A stretch of DNA of 46,251 bases from Microbacterium psychrotolerans (GCF_031085295.1 NZ_JAVFWO010000010.1:1-46251), one strand, 5' to 3'; numbered from the stretch's first letter, positions 1-8,959 are shown. Translations and numbers: made by a program. The notes: a model not told the origin generated them from the letters alone.

Positions 1-79
1 GCCGCCGACCGCAGCCGAGCCGCCGGTGACGCCGTCGCCGGCGCCCGAGCCGCCTGCCCCGGAGGCTCCGAAGCAGTAA
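1..79 (+). CDS. C-terminal end of a proline/alanine-rich protein (partial)
   Basis: Only the last 25 codons are in the window. They read in the frame that starts at base 2 and end at the TAA at 77-79. The visible tail is almost entirely Pro, Ala, Glu, Thr and Ser (for example PPVTPSPAPEPPAPEAPKQ), a low-complexity extension of the kind found at the ends of secreted, membrane or regulatory proteins in actinobacteria. Nothing in it identifies the family. A strong hairpin follows 5 bases after the stop, which supports this being the true end of a gene. The function cannot be given from this fragment. Confidence 0.6.
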   Translation, partial: PPTAAEPPVTPSPAPEPPAPEAPKQ

Positions 80-84
80 GCATC

Positions 85-122
85 CACGACAGCCCCTCGC
101 CGCACGGCGAGGGGCTGTCGTG
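85..122 (+). terminator. Strong intrinsic-type terminator hairpin
   Basis: A perfect 17-bp inverted repeat (arms 85-101 and 106-122, loop GCAC) lies directly after the stop codon of the upstream gene. There is no clear U-tract, as is common in high-GC actinobacteria. It should end transcription of the partial gene and insulate the aldo/keto reductase. Confidence 0.85.
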
Positions 123-213
123 CGCGTGGGGCGCTGCCGCGCACGCGTCGGCCGCACCGACCTCCGGCACTCGCGACCTACCCCAGCGTCGGAGCAGCAT
201 CCGCGTGCGGGGA

Positions 214-219
214 TAACGT
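214..219 (+). promoter_or_regulatory. -10 hexamer TAACGT, leaderless promoter of the aldo/keto reductase
   Basis: TAACGT is followed by exactly six bases (GGACGC) and the ATG at 226, so transcription is predicted to start at the A of the start codon. There is no Shine-Dalgarno sequence. The same geometry recurs at many genes in this window. No good -35 is visible. Confidence 0.6.
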
Positions 220-225
220 GGACGC

Positions 226-1209
226 ATGACCTCCACTGTTCCCCTCCGGCGCGTCGGCGCGTCCGGCCTCCTCGTCTCCGCGGTCGGACTCGGCTGCAAC
301 AACTTCGGCCGCGAAGGCACGCGCACCGAGTCACTCGAGGGCACGCGCGCGGTGCTGGATGCCGCGATCGACGCGGGCGTGACGTTCCTCGACACGGCCG
401 ACATGTACGGGGGCCAGCCGGGTCAGTCCGAGGCGCTCATGGGCGAGGCCCTCCGCGGCCGTCGGGATCACGTGACGCTGGCCACCAAGTTCGGTCACCC
501 CGGCCGCGACATGGGGTACCCGCCGTTGGGTGCCAAGGGCTCGCGGTCGTACGTGCGACGCGCGGTCGAGGCATCCCTCACCCGCCTGCAGACGGACTGG
601 ATCGACCTGTACCAGCTGCACGTGCCCGACGACGACACACCCGTCGAAGAGACGCTCGACGCGCTCGCGGACCTCGTGCGCGAGGGGAAGGTGCGCTACA
701 TCGGGCACTCGAACTTCTCGGGCTGGCAGATCGCCGAGGCGCACTTCACCGCTCTCATGCGCCACGGCGTGCCGTTCGTCTCGTCGCAGAACCAGTACAG
801 CCTGCTCTCGCGTGATGCCGAGCGGAACCTGCTGCGGGCCGTCGAGCGCTACCGCCTCGGCTTCTTCCCGTACTTCCCGCTGCACAACGGACTGCTCACC
901 GGCAAGTTCACCCGGGATGCCGCACCCGCCGACACGCGCATCATCCGGCAGCGTCGGCACATCTACGACGACGCGCCGTGGGACGCCCTCGAGGCGTTCC
1001 AGGCCTTCTGCGACGAGCGCGGCATCACCATGCTCGAGGCCACCTTCGGATGGCTGCTGTCGCATCCTGCGCTCTCGAGCGTCATCGCGGGTGCGACGAC
1101 GCCCGAGCAGGTCCGGGCCAACGCGGCAGCGGCGTCGGCGTGGACGCCGTCGGACGCCGATCTCGCGACGATCGACGGTCTGTTCCCGCCGCCGGAAACC
1201 GGGGCCTGA
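226..1209 (+). CDS. Aldo/keto reductase
   Basis: This 327-residue protein is of normal length for a single-domain NAD(P)H-dependent aldo/keto reductase, a cytosolic (beta/alpha)8-barrel enzyme that reduces aldehydes or ketones. The catalytic tetrad is visible: Asp56 and Tyr61 in FLDTADMYGG, Lys88 in LATKFG and His132 in DLYQLHVPD. Family motifs GHSNFSGWQI, QNQYSLLSR and a C-terminal IAGATTPEQV segment (cofactor phosphate binding) follow. The N-terminal LRRVGASGLLVSAVGLGCNNFG is typical of the AKR11/YajO-like bacterial group. The ATG at 226 is chosen because a -10 hexamer sits at leaderless spacing before it. It appears monocistronic. The substrate cannot be predicted. Confidence 0.93.
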   Translation: MTSTVPLRRVGASGLLVSAVGLGCNNFGREGTRTESLEGTRAVLDAAIDAGVTFLDTADMYGGQPGQSEALMGEALRGRRDHVTLATKFGHPGRDMGYPPLGAKGSRSYVRRAVEASLTRLQTDWIDLYQLHVPDDDTPVEETLDALADLVREGKVRYIGHSNFSGWQIAEAHFTALMRHGVPFVSSQNQYSLLSRDAERNLLRAVERYRLGFFPYFPLHNGLLTGKFTRDAAPADTRIIRQRRHIYDDAPWDALEAFQAFCDERGITMLEATFGWLLSHPALSSVIAGATTPEQVRANAAAASAWTPSDADLATIDGLFPPPETGA

Positions 1210-1260
1210 CGGCTGTCGCACACGCCTGAGAGCGAGTTCGCCCACGGCGTACGTCGCGGC

Positions 1261-1290
1261 TTGTCGCCGCAGCGGGCCCAGGCGTAGCGT
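1261..1290 (+). promoter_or_regulatory. Promoter of the ABC exporter operon (TTGTCG-N18-TAGCGT)
   Basis: A -35-like TTGTCG at 1261-1266 and a -10-like TAGCGT at 1285-1290 are separated by 18 bases. A start site near 1297 would give a leader of about 50 bases containing the GAAAGGA ribosome binding site before the GTG at 1348. Assignment is by pattern only. Confidence 0.5.
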
Positions 1291-1347
1291 CACTTCTCGT
1301 GCGCGGTCCGCGGGAGCGGACGGGTCCCGCGCGCCGAAAGGACCGTC

Positions 1348-3081
1348 GTGCTCGGGAAGCTCCTGGTTCGGTATCTCAGCCCGGCATGGCCGCTCATCGT
1401 GGCCGTCGTCGTGTTCCAGCTGGCGCAGTCGATCGCATCCCTGTGGCTGCCGACGCTCAACGCCGACATCATCGACAACGGCGTCGTGACAGGCGACATC
1501 CCCTACATCTGGTCGACCGGCGGCTTCATGCTGATCGTCAGCCTGGTGCAGGTCGTATGCGCGATCATCGCGGTGTACTTCGGCTCGCGGCTGGCGATGG
1601 GCATGGGCCGCGACCTGCGCGGCGACCTCTTCCATCGCGTCGTCGCGTTCTCGCAGCGCGAGGTGGGGCAGTTCGGCGCGCCGTCGCTCATCACCCGCAA
1701 CACCAATGACGTGCAGCAGGTGCAGATGCTGGTGCAGGTGTCGGCGACACTCATGGTGTCGGCGCCGATCCTCGCCATCGGCGGCGTCATCTTCGCGGTG
1801 CAGCAGGATGCCGGGCTGTCCTGGCTCATGGCCGTCGCCATTCCCGTGCTGCTCATCATCGTCGGCCTGATCGTGTGGCGCATGGTGCCCGCGTTCACCC
1901 AGATGCAGAAGCGGATCGACCGCGTGAACCAGATCATGCGCGAGCAGCTGAGCGGCATCCGCGTGGTGCGCGCGTTCGTGCGCGAGCGTCAGGAGCGCGA
2001 GCGCTTCGAGCGCGCCAGCGACGACGTCAAGGACACGGCGCTTCGCGCCGGCAACCTGATGGCCCTGATGTTCCCCGCGGTCATGCTGGTGATGAATGTC
2101 TCGAGCGTCGCGGTGATCTGGTTCGGCGCCTTCCAGGTGCAGAACAACGGCGTGCAGATCGGCACGCTGTTCGCCTTCCTCACCTATCTGATGCAGATCC
2201 TCATGGGCGTCATGATGGCGACCTTCATGTTCGTCATGATCCCGCGCGCCGCCGTCTGCGCGAACCGCATCGGCGAGGTGCTCGAGACGGAGCCCTCGGT
2301 GTCGGCGCCGGCGGCGGCGGCATCCGCTCCCGCCCCTGAAGGACGGATCGAGTTCGACCACGTCGACTTCGCCTACCCAGGCGCCGAAGAGGCGGTGCTG
2401 CACGATCTGACGTTCACGATCGAGCCGGGAACGACGACGGCGGTCATCGGCTCGACCGGCTCGGGCAAGACGACCCTGATCAGCCTCGTGCCGCGCCTGT
2501 TCGACGTCACAGCGGGCAGCGTCCGCATCGACGGCGTCGACGTGCGCGACTACGACCCCGACGAGCTGTGGACGCGCGTCGGACTCGTGCCGCAGCGCGC
2601 CTTCCTGTTCTCCGGCACCATCGCGTCGAACCTGCGCTACGGCGACCATGACGCGACCGACGCGCAGCTGTGGAACGCGCTCGAGCTCGCCCAGGCGGCC
2701 GATTTCGTGCGGGCGATGCCCGACGGCCTCGAGGCGCAGATCGCGCAGGGCGGCACGAACGTCTCGGGGGGACAGCGACAGCGGCTCGCGATCGCGCGGG
2801 CCCTTGTGAAACGACCGGAGGCGTACATCTTCGACGACTCGTTCTCGGCGCTGGATCTGCGGACGGATGCCGAGCTCCGGCGCGCGCTCGATACGCACCT
2901 GCCCGACGCGACCAGGCTCGTCGTCGCGCAGCGCGTGTCGACGATCCAGCACGCCGACCAGATCATCGTGCTCGACCACGGGCGCATCGTCGGCATCGGC
3001 GTGCACGACGATCTCGTCGAGACCTGCGAGACGTACCGCGAGATCGTGGAATCCCAGCTCGCGGCGGAGGCGGCAGCATGA
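1348..3081 (+). CDS. ABC exporter half-transporter, degenerate ATP-site subunit
   Basis: This 577-residue protein has an N-terminal six-helix ABC exporter membrane domain (about 1-310) and a C-terminal nucleotide-binding domain. Walker A is GSTGSGKT (368-375) and the signature is VSGGQ (472-476). The catalytic Glu after Walker B is Asp (YIFDD, Asp497), and the H-loop His is Gln (VAQRVS, Gln528), so its own Walker site is degenerate. The next gene has the complementary defect, so the two should form one inner-membrane heterodimer of the TM287/288, BmrCD or TmrAB type that exports drugs, lipids or peptides. The GTG start follows a GAAAGGA ribosome binding site. The stop overlaps the next start by 4 bases (ATGA). 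Substrate unknown. Confidence 0.93.
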   Translation: MLGKLLVRYLSPAWPLIVAVVVFQLAQSIASLWLPTLNADIIDNGVVTGDIPYIWSTGGFMLIVSLVQVVCAIIAVYFGSRLAMGMGRDLRGDLFHRVVAFSQREVGQFGAPSLITRNTNDVQQVQMLVQVSATLMVSAPILAIGGVIFAVQQDAGLSWLMAVAIPVLLIIVGLIVWRMVPAFTQMQKRIDRVNQIMREQLSGIRVVRAFVRERQERERFERASDDVKDTALRAGNLMALMFPAVMLVMNVSSVAVIWFGAFQVQNNGVQIGTLFAFLTYLMQILMGVMMATFMFVMIPRAAVCANRIGEVLETEPSVSAPAAAASAPAPEGRIEFDHVDFAYPGAEEAVLHDLTFTIEPGTTTAVIGSTGSGKTTLISLVPRLFDVTAGSVRIDGVDVRDYDPDELWTRVGLVPQRAFLFSGTIASNLRYGDHDATDAQLWNALELAQAADFVRAMPDGLEAQIAQGGTNVSGGQRQRLAIARALVKRPEAYIFDDSFSALDLRTDAELRRALDTHLPDATRLVVAQRVSTIQHADQIIVLDHGRIVGIGVHDDLVETCETYREIVESQLAAEAAA

Positions 3082-5129
3082 GCGGCACGCAGAGCTCCCG
3101 GCCGGCTCCCGTCGGCCCGCGCGGCGGTCCCTTCGGCGGCGCCGGAGCCCCCGCAACGAAGGCGAACAACTTCGGCCCGAGCGCCAAGCGGCTCCTCGGC
3201 ACCCTCCGCTCGGAGACGCCGCGGCTCATCGTCGTGCTCGTGTTCAGCATCCTGTCGGTCACCCTGTCGGTGATCGGCCCCAAGCTACTCGGCGAGGGCA
3301 CGAACGTCGTCTTCGCCGGCTTCCTCTCCCTGCAGATGCCGGAGGGCGCGACCAAGCAGCAGGTGGTCGATCAGCTCGCCGCGTCGGGCAACCAGGACCA
3401 GGCGAACATGGTCGCCGCGATGGACTTCGTCCCAGGGGCGGGCGTCGACTTCGACCAACTGGCGCGCATCCTCGCGCTCGTGCTCGCCGTCTACGTCTTC
3501 TCGAGCATCTTCGGATGGCTCCAGGCGCGCATCCTCAATGGGGTGGTGCAGCGCTCGATGCATCGCCTGCGCCTGCAGGTCGAAGACAAGGTGCACCGGC
3601 TGCCGCTGTCGTACTTCGACCGCGTGCAGCGCGGGGAGCTGCTCAGCCGGGTGACGAACGACGTCGACAACATCGGGCAGACCATGCAGCAGACGCTGTC
3701 GCAGGTCGTCATCTCGCTGCTGACCGTGATCGGCGTGCTGACGATGATGTTCATCATCTCGCCGCTGCTGGCCGTCATCGCCCTGGTCACGATCCCGCTG
3801 ACGATCCTCATCACGGTCCTCGTCGCCCGACGCTCCCAGAAGCTCTTCGTGCAGCAGTGGAAGACGACCGGCGTGCTCAACGCCCGCGTGGAGGAGACGT
3901 TCTCGGGCCACTCGATCGTGAAGGTGTTCGGCCACCAGAAGGAGGTCGAGTCCGACTTCCGGACCGAGAACGAGGAGCTGTACCGCAACAGCTTCGGCGC
4001 GCAGTTCCTGTCGGGCGTGATCATGCCCGCCATGATGTTCATCGGCAACCTCGTGTACGTGGCGATCGCCGTGGTCGGCGGCCTGCAGGTGGCCGCAGGC
4101 CTCCTGTCCATCGGCGACGTCCAGGCGTTCATCCAGTACTCGCGCCAGTTCACGCAGCCGCTCAGCCAGCTCGGTTCCATGGCGAACCTGCTGCAGTCCG
4201 GCGTCGCGAGCGCCGAGCGTGTGTTCGAACTGCTCGACGAGGAAGAGCAGACGCGCGATGACGACCCCGCCGAGACGGCTCCCGACGAGGCGAGTCGCCT
4301 CGAGTTCGAGGACGTCTCGTTCCGCTACGTCGCCGACAAGCCGCTCATCGACGGACTGACCCTCGCCGCGCGGCCGGGAAGCACCGTCGCGATCGTCGGC
4401 CCGACCGGCGCCGGCAAGACGACCCTCGTGAACCTCATCATGCGCTTCTACGACGTCGATTCGGGCTCCATCACGCTCGACGGCGTCGACACCCGGCACA
4501 TGACGCGCGAGGACCTGCGTGCGCGCACGGGCATGGTGCTGCAGGACACGTGGCTCTTCTCGGGGACCATTCGCGAGAACATCGCCTACGGACGCCCCGA
4601 GGCCTCGGAGGAGGAGATCGTCGCTGCGGCGACGGCCGCCTACGTCGACCGCTTCGTGCATGCGCTGCCGGACGGCTACGACACGCTGCTCGACGACGAG
4701 GCGACGAGCCTGAGCGTGGGGGAGCGGCAGCTCATCACCATCGCGCGGGCGTTCCTGGCCGATCCGCGCATCCTCATCCTCGATGAGGCGACCTCGTCCG
4801 TCGACACTCGCACCGAGCTGCTCATCCAGCGGGCGATGTCACGACTCCGCGAGGACCGCACGGCTTTCGTCATAGCCCACCGGCTTTCGACGATTCGGGA
4901 TGCCGACCTCATCCTCGTGATGGAGAACGGCGCGATCGTCGAGCAGGGCTCGCACAATGAGCTGCTGGCGGCGAAGGGGGCCTACTGGCGGCTGTACAAC
5001 GCCCAGTTCGAGGGCGCGGCCGAGGACGAGGATCTGGTGTCGGTGCCGACCGTGCCGCTGGCAGCCCCGCCGACCACGGCGCAGATCGTGGTGGAGGCGC
5101 TCGCCGAGTCCGAGGACGCCGTGGAGTAA
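3078..5129 (+). CDS. ABC exporter half-transporter, catalytically competent subunit
   Basis: This 683-residue protein is the partner of the preceding gene and is translationally coupled to it by an ATGA overlap. It has a Pro/Gly-rich cytosolic N-terminus of about 35 residues, a six-helix membrane domain with an extra loop after helix 1 (about 75-130), and a nucleotide-binding domain. Walker A is GPTGAGKT (441-448), Walker B is ILILDE with Glu570 intact, and the H-loop His601 is present. Its signature is LSVGE (545-549) rather than LSGGQ. That altered signature faces the degenerate Walker site of the partner, so one of the two ATP sites is canonical and one is not. The C-terminal 40 residues are an acidic, Ala-rich tail. 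Confidence 0.93.
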   Translation: MSGTQSSRPAPVGPRGGPFGGAGAPATKANNFGPSAKRLLGTLRSETPRLIVVLVFSILSVTLSVIGPKLLGEGTNVVFAGFLSLQMPEGATKQQVVDQLAASGNQDQANMVAAMDFVPGAGVDFDQLARILALVLAVYVFSSIFGWLQARILNGVVQRSMHRLRLQVEDKVHRLPLSYFDRVQRGELLSRVTNDVDNIGQTMQQTLSQVVISLLTVIGVLTMMFIISPLLAVIALVTIPLTILITVLVARRSQKLFVQQWKTTGVLNARVEETFSGHSIVKVFGHQKEVESDFRTENEELYRNSFGAQFLSGVIMPAMMFIGNLVYVAIAVVGGLQVAAGLLSIGDVQAFIQYSRQFTQPLSQLGSMANLLQSGVASAERVFELLDEEEQTRDDDPAETAPDEASRLEFEDVSFRYVADKPLIDGLTLAARPGSTVAIVGPTGAGKTTLVNLIMRFYDVDSGSITLDGVDTRHMTREDLRARTGMVLQDTWLFSGTIRENIAYGRPEASEEEIVAAATAAYVDRFVHALPDGYDTLLDDEATSLSVGERQLITIARAFLADPRILILDEATSSVDTRTELLIQRAMSRLREDRTAFVIAHRLSTIRDADLILVMENGAIVEQGSHNELLAAKGAYWRLYNAQFEGAAEDEDLVSVPTVPLAAPPTTAQIVVEALAESEDAVE

Positions 5130-5191
5130 CCCACTAGTATGTGAGGACGCGGGGCGAAGGGTCTCCGTGCATCGGACGGGGAGGACACGGC

Positions 5192-6016
5192 GTGCCGGAG
5201 GTTTCCACCGAGTCTCTCGCCGTCCCCGTGCCCGGCGGCGTGCTGGAGCTCTCGTGGGCGGCGGTGACCGACACCGGTCGCCGACGCGAGGTGAACCAGG
5301 ACGCCATGTTCGCCTCGTATCCGCTCTTCGTCGTCGCGGACGGCATGGGCGGACATGTCGGCGGTGAGATCGCGAGTGCGAGCACCATCGAACGCCTCCG
5401 CGCGGTCGCCGACAGCGGCCATGTGTCGACGAAGACGATCGAGAAGGCTCTGGCCCGCGCGGTCAAGGACATCGCGTCGCACCCGGAGGCCACCGACGAC
5501 GGCACCGGCACCACGGTGACCGGCGTGTTCCTCGACACGACGGGCGACGCGGCGCACTGGGTGACGCTCAACATCGGTGATTCGCGGGTGTACCTGCTGC
5601 GCGACGGCGCGATCGTGCAGATCACGACCGACCACTCCGTGGTGCAGGAGTTGGTCGCCGCCGGCCGCCTCAGCCCCGAAGAGGCCGAGAACCACCCCTA
5701 CGGCAACGTCATCACGCGCGCCGTCGGCCCGAGCGAGGGTGTCACGCCCGACTACGTCCGGCTGGACGTGGCGGAGGGCGATCGCTTCGTCATCTGCTCG
5801 GATGGGTTGACCAAAGAGCTGACCGACTACGGCATCCGTCACTTCCTGGACGAGAACGCCGACCCTGCCGACGCGGCATCCGCGATGCTCGAGGCCGCAC
5901 TCGAGAACGGCGGGCGCGACAACATCACGGTCATCGTGCTCGACGTGGGTCATCCTGCGGAGGCATCTTCGGACGAGGAATCGCCGGCGGACGACTCCTC
6001 CCCAGCGGGGGAGTGA
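5192..6016 (+). CDS. PP2C-family protein serine/threonine phosphatase
   Basis: This is a 274-residue cytosolic PP2C/Stp-type phosphatase that removes phosphate from Ser/Thr of proteins in a Mn2+/Mg2+-dependent reaction. Metal-ligand motifs are visible: VNQDAM (Asp37), FVVADGMGGH (Asp50, Gly51), VICSDGLTKEL and GGRDNITVIVLDV. There is no membrane or extracellular domain, unlike Mycobacterium PstP. The GTG at 5192 is chosen because GGGAGGAC ends 5 bases upstream; an in-frame GTG at 5141 lacks a ribosome binding site. It precedes an EccC/FtsK-like ATPase by 66 bases, which suggests co-expression. No partner Ser/Thr kinase is in the window. Confidence 0.93.
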   Translation: MPEVSTESLAVPVPGGVLELSWAAVTDTGRRREVNQDAMFASYPLFVVADGMGGHVGGEIASASTIERLRAVADSGHVSTKTIEKALARAVKDIASHPEATDDGTGTTVTGVFLDTTGDAAHWVTLNIGDSRVYLLRDGAIVQITTDHSVVQELVAAGRLSPEEAENHPYGNVITRAVGPSEGVTPDYVRLDVAEGDRFVICSDGLTKELTDYGIRHFLDENADPADAASAMLEAALENGGRDNITVIVLDVGHPAEASSDEESPADDSSPAGE

Positions 6017-6082
6017 GCAAGGGGATCCACAGATCCTCGTCGTCGCCGTCCACGGCAGCCGGGTGCGCGATGGACTGAGTCC

Positions 6083-8950
6083 ATGCGCTCGACCGCTTCC
6101 TCGCCGCTCGATGCGGGCATCCTCCAGGACGAGCCGCTGACGCTGCCCGCCGCCTGGCGCCCACCGGCGCGTGCGCCGCTGCCCCTCGTGGCGGCGGTGG
6201 TGCCGGTCGTCGGCGCGGTGGCGCTCTGGCTGGTCACCGGCTCGGTGTTCACGCTCTGGTTCGCGCTGCTCGGGCCGGTCATAGCGGCTGCGACCGTGCT
6301 CGATGCGCGCCGGGCGACGCGGAAGGACGGCCGGCGTGCAGCCGCCGACGCCGCCCGCGCCCGTGATCACGCCACATCGGCGGTCGCCGCACGCCACACG
6401 CAGGAGCGCGGGCAGCTGTGGGGTCGGCATCCCGACGTCGCCCGCCTCGCCGCGCGCGACGACATCTGGCGCAGTGCTGGTGCCGAGTCGATCGTGGTCG
6501 GCGCCGGGGAGCGCGCAAGCGTCGCGCGCGTGACCGGAGGCGACGGGGACCCGGATGCCGCCGAGCTGCGTCGCCGAGCCGCTCGGCTCACCGGGGCACC
6601 CGTCACCCTTCCGCTCGAGGCCGGGATCGCGGTCGTCGGAGGCGACACGCTCGCCGCCGCAGTTCAACGGGCGCTGGTGCTGCAGCTGTGCCTGATACTG
6701 GCACCCGGCGATCTGCGCATCGTGGGCGCGCTCGGCGAGGGTCTCGACTGGATCGAGGCGCTGCCGCACCGCGGCGCGCGGAGCGGACGGGCGCTCGCTG
6801 CGATCTGTCCAGGCGAGCTCGTGCCGGCGGATGCGGACGTGGTGATCGCCAGATGCCGGCCCGGTGAGCCGCTGCCGCCGCGGTGCCAGGCGGTGCTGAC
6901 CGTCGCGTCGCCCGGCGTCGCTCGCCTCGAGTACGCCGGCGAGGCGGTGCTGGTCGGGGTGGAGGCGGTCGCGCTTGCCCAGGCGGAGGAGATCGCCCGC
7001 GACCTCGACGCCCGCGCTGAGCGCAGCCTCGGCCTGCTGCGGGACGGCGGCGAGCCGCTCGCGCTGGCACCGCTCCTGGCCGCGGTGCCGGCGACGACGC
7101 GAGGGCTGCCGGCGGCGATCGGCGTGTCCGGCGGTCAGACCGCCGTCGTCGACCTCGTCGCCGACGGACCCCACGCGGTGGTGGCGGGTGTGACAGGGGC
7201 GGGCAAGAGCGAGCTGCTCATCACGTGGATCCTCGCCCTGTGCGCGACGCGGAGCACCGACGAGGTGACGTTCCTGCTCGCCGACTTCAAGGGCGGTACC
7301 GCCTTCGAAGGCCTCGCCGGCGTGCCTCACGTCACCGGCGTGATCACCGATCTCGACGGCTCGGGTGCGCGACGCGCCATCGAAAGCCTGCGGGCGGAGC
7401 TCCGCCGCCGTGAGGCCGCCATCGCCGCGGCCGGGGCCCGCGACATCGGGGATCCGCGCGTGCGACTCCCGCGTCTCGTCGTGGTCGTCGACGAGTTCGC
7501 CGCACTGCTCGCGGATCATCCCGAACTGCACGGCCTCTTCGCGGACATCGCGGCCCGTGGCCGCGCCCTCGGCATCCACCTCATCCTCGGCACGCAGCGC
7601 GCAGCGGGCGTGATCCGCGACAACCTGCTCGCGAACTGCCCGCTGCGGGTGAGCTTGCGTGTGACCGATCCGGCCGATAGCCGGACCCTGCTCGGCACTG
7701 ACGACGCCGCTCGGCTGCCCGGCGATGGGGCGGGCCGGGGAGTCGCGTTCCTCCGTCGCGCGGGGGACATGGCGCCCCAGCAGGTGCGGATCGCGCTCTC
7801 GGACGCCGACGACGTCGCGACCGCCGCGCTGCGGACCGGGCACCGTCCGCCCAGCCGCCCCTGGCTGCCCGAACTGCCCGGGCGCCTGTCGATCGAGGAG
7901 CTCGCCGCCCGGGCGACCGCCGAGCACAGTGCCCCGGCCGGGGGAGTCGCGATCCTCGGGCTGGCTGATGAGCCGGAGCGTCAGCGGCAGCCGGTGGTCT
8001 GCGTCGGCCCCTCCGATCGGGGGATCCTCGTGCTCGGCGGACCGGGAAGCGGCGTCTCGAACGTGCTCGAGGTCATCGCCGCGCAGGCGAGCAGGTCGAC
8101 CGTGCGCGTGCCGGCGCACCCGGAGCTCATGTGGGACGCCATCGCCGCCCTCCACGACGCACTGCCGCCCGCGGGCGCGGCCGTCCTCATCGACGACCTC
8201 GACGCGGTGGCGCTGCGCCTGCCGCCGGAATACGCGCACGCCGTCCTCGAGCGCGTCGAGAGCCTCGCCCGCCGTGCCGCGGGCGCCGGAGTGCTCGTCG
8301 TGGCGGGCGCCCACCGCGTGACCGGTCCGGTGTCGAGGCTCGCCGAGCTCTTCGCACGTCGACTCGTGCTGCCCTACTCCACCCGCGTCGACCACGCTGC
8401 CGCCGGCGGCGATCCGTCGGCGTTCGACCCCACGGCGCCTGCCGGTCGGGGGCGTCTCGACGGGCGCGCCGTACAGGTCGCGCTGGCGCCCGCCACGCCT
8501 GCGGAGCCCGCTCCGGCGGATGCATGCTGGATGCCCACGGCCCGGCTCACCGGCGTCGTCGCCCGCAGGTCGCCGGCTGGTCGGCGGGCCTTCGCCGTGT
8601 GGGAGGACCACGGTGTGCGGGTGCGCGAGGTCGACGACTACGTGGACGACCCCGCGGCCACGGCGGACGGGCCCGTGGTGCTCGTGGGGGAGCCTGACGA
8701 CTGGCAGCGGCACTGGCGTCTGCTGGCGGATGTCCGCGGCGACCACGACCTGGTCGTCGACACGTCGTGCGCAGCCGAGCTGCGCGTGATGGCCGGGTTC
8801 CGCGGCATGCCCCCGTACTGCGAGCCGGGAGCCGGACGTGCGTGGCTGATCTCTTCCGGAGCCGACCCCGTCCGCATTGTCCTTCCCGTCGGCGATGTCC
8901 GGCCGAACCGTCGGAGTGGTGTGTTGACCGACCCTTCCCGCACGCCATAG
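6083..8950 (+). CDS. FtsK/SpoIIIE-family ATPase, EccC/EssC-like, with one active and one degenerate domain
   Basis: This 955-residue membrane-anchored protein has two adjacent N-terminal transmembrane helices (about 34-51 and 53-73), a helical/linker region and a first FtsK-like ATPase domain. That domain has Walker A GVTGAGKS (369-376), FLLADFKGGTAF, Walker B LVVVVDEF (465-472) and a sensor segment LGTQRAAGV. A second ATPase-like domain has GGPGSGVS (652-659), which lacks the Walker A Lys, and a Walker-B-like VLIDDLD (701-707). Tandem FtsK domains with only the first active recall type VII secretion ATPases (EccC/EssC). No WXG100, EccB, EccD or mycosin gene is in the window, so substrate and role are unknown. 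Start: the upstream reading frame is closed soon before the ATG at 6083; its ribosome binding site is weak. Confidence 0.85.
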   Translation: MRSTASSPLDAGILQDEPLTLPAAWRPPARAPLPLVAAVVPVVGAVALWLVTGSVFTLWFALLGPVIAAATVLDARRATRKDGRRAAADAARARDHATSAVAARHTQERGQLWGRHPDVARLAARDDIWRSAGAESIVVGAGERASVARVTGGDGDPDAAELRRRAARLTGAPVTLPLEAGIAVVGGDTLAAAVQRALVLQLCLILAPGDLRIVGALGEGLDWIEALPHRGARSGRALAAICPGELVPADADVVIARCRPGEPLPPRCQAVLTVASPGVARLEYAGEAVLVGVEAVALAQAEEIARDLDARAERSLGLLRDGGEPLALAPLLAAVPATTRGLPAAIGVSGGQTAVVDLVADGPHAVVAGVTGAGKSELLITWILALCATRSTDEVTFLLADFKGGTAFEGLAGVPHVTGVITDLDGSGARRAIESLRAELRRREAAIAAAGARDIGDPRVRLPRLVVVVDEFAALLADHPELHGLFADIAARGRALGIHLILGTQRAAGVIRDNLLANCPLRVSLRVTDPADSRTLLGTDDAARLPGDGAGRGVAFLRRAGDMAPQQVRIALSDADDVATAALRTGHRPPSRPWLPELPGRLSIEELAARATAEHSAPAGGVAILGLADEPERQRQPVVCVGPSDRGILVLGGPGSGVSNVLEVIAAQASRSTVRVPAHPELMWDAIAALHDALPPAGAAVLIDDLDAVALRLPPEYAHAVLERVESLARRAAGAGVLVVAGAHRVTGPVSRLAELFARRLVLPYSTRVDHAAAGGDPSAFDPTAPAGRGRLDGRAVQVALAPATPAEPAPADACWMPTARLTGVVARRSPAGRRAFAVWEDHGVRVREVDDYVDDPAATADGPVVLVGEPDDWQRHWRLLADVRGDHDLVVDTSCAAELRVMAGFRGMPPYCEPGAGRAWLISSGADPVRIVLPVGDVRPNRRSGVLTDPSRTP

Positions 8951-8953
8951 CGT
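8924..8953 (+). promoter_or_regulatory. Leaderless promoter of the APC permease (TTGACC-N18-TAGCGT)
   Basis: The -35 TTGACC (8924-8929) and the -10 TAGCGT (8948-8953) are 18 bases apart, and six bases separate the -10 from the GTG at 8960. This is the most complete sigma-A-type promoter in the window. It lies inside the last codons of the ATPase gene. Confidence 0.7.
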
Positions 8954-8959
8954 CGCTCT

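Noticed and set aside
331..3156. A 941-codon minus-strand open frame
   Set aside because: It lies antisense to the AKR and ABC genes, is rich in Arg, His and Asp with no domain, and is an artefact of GC-rich third positions.
5135..5140. TAGTAT as a -10 for the PP2C gene
   Set aside because: It has a good hexamer but no -35 at proper spacing, and it lies immediately after the exporter stop; not strong enough to list as a promoter.
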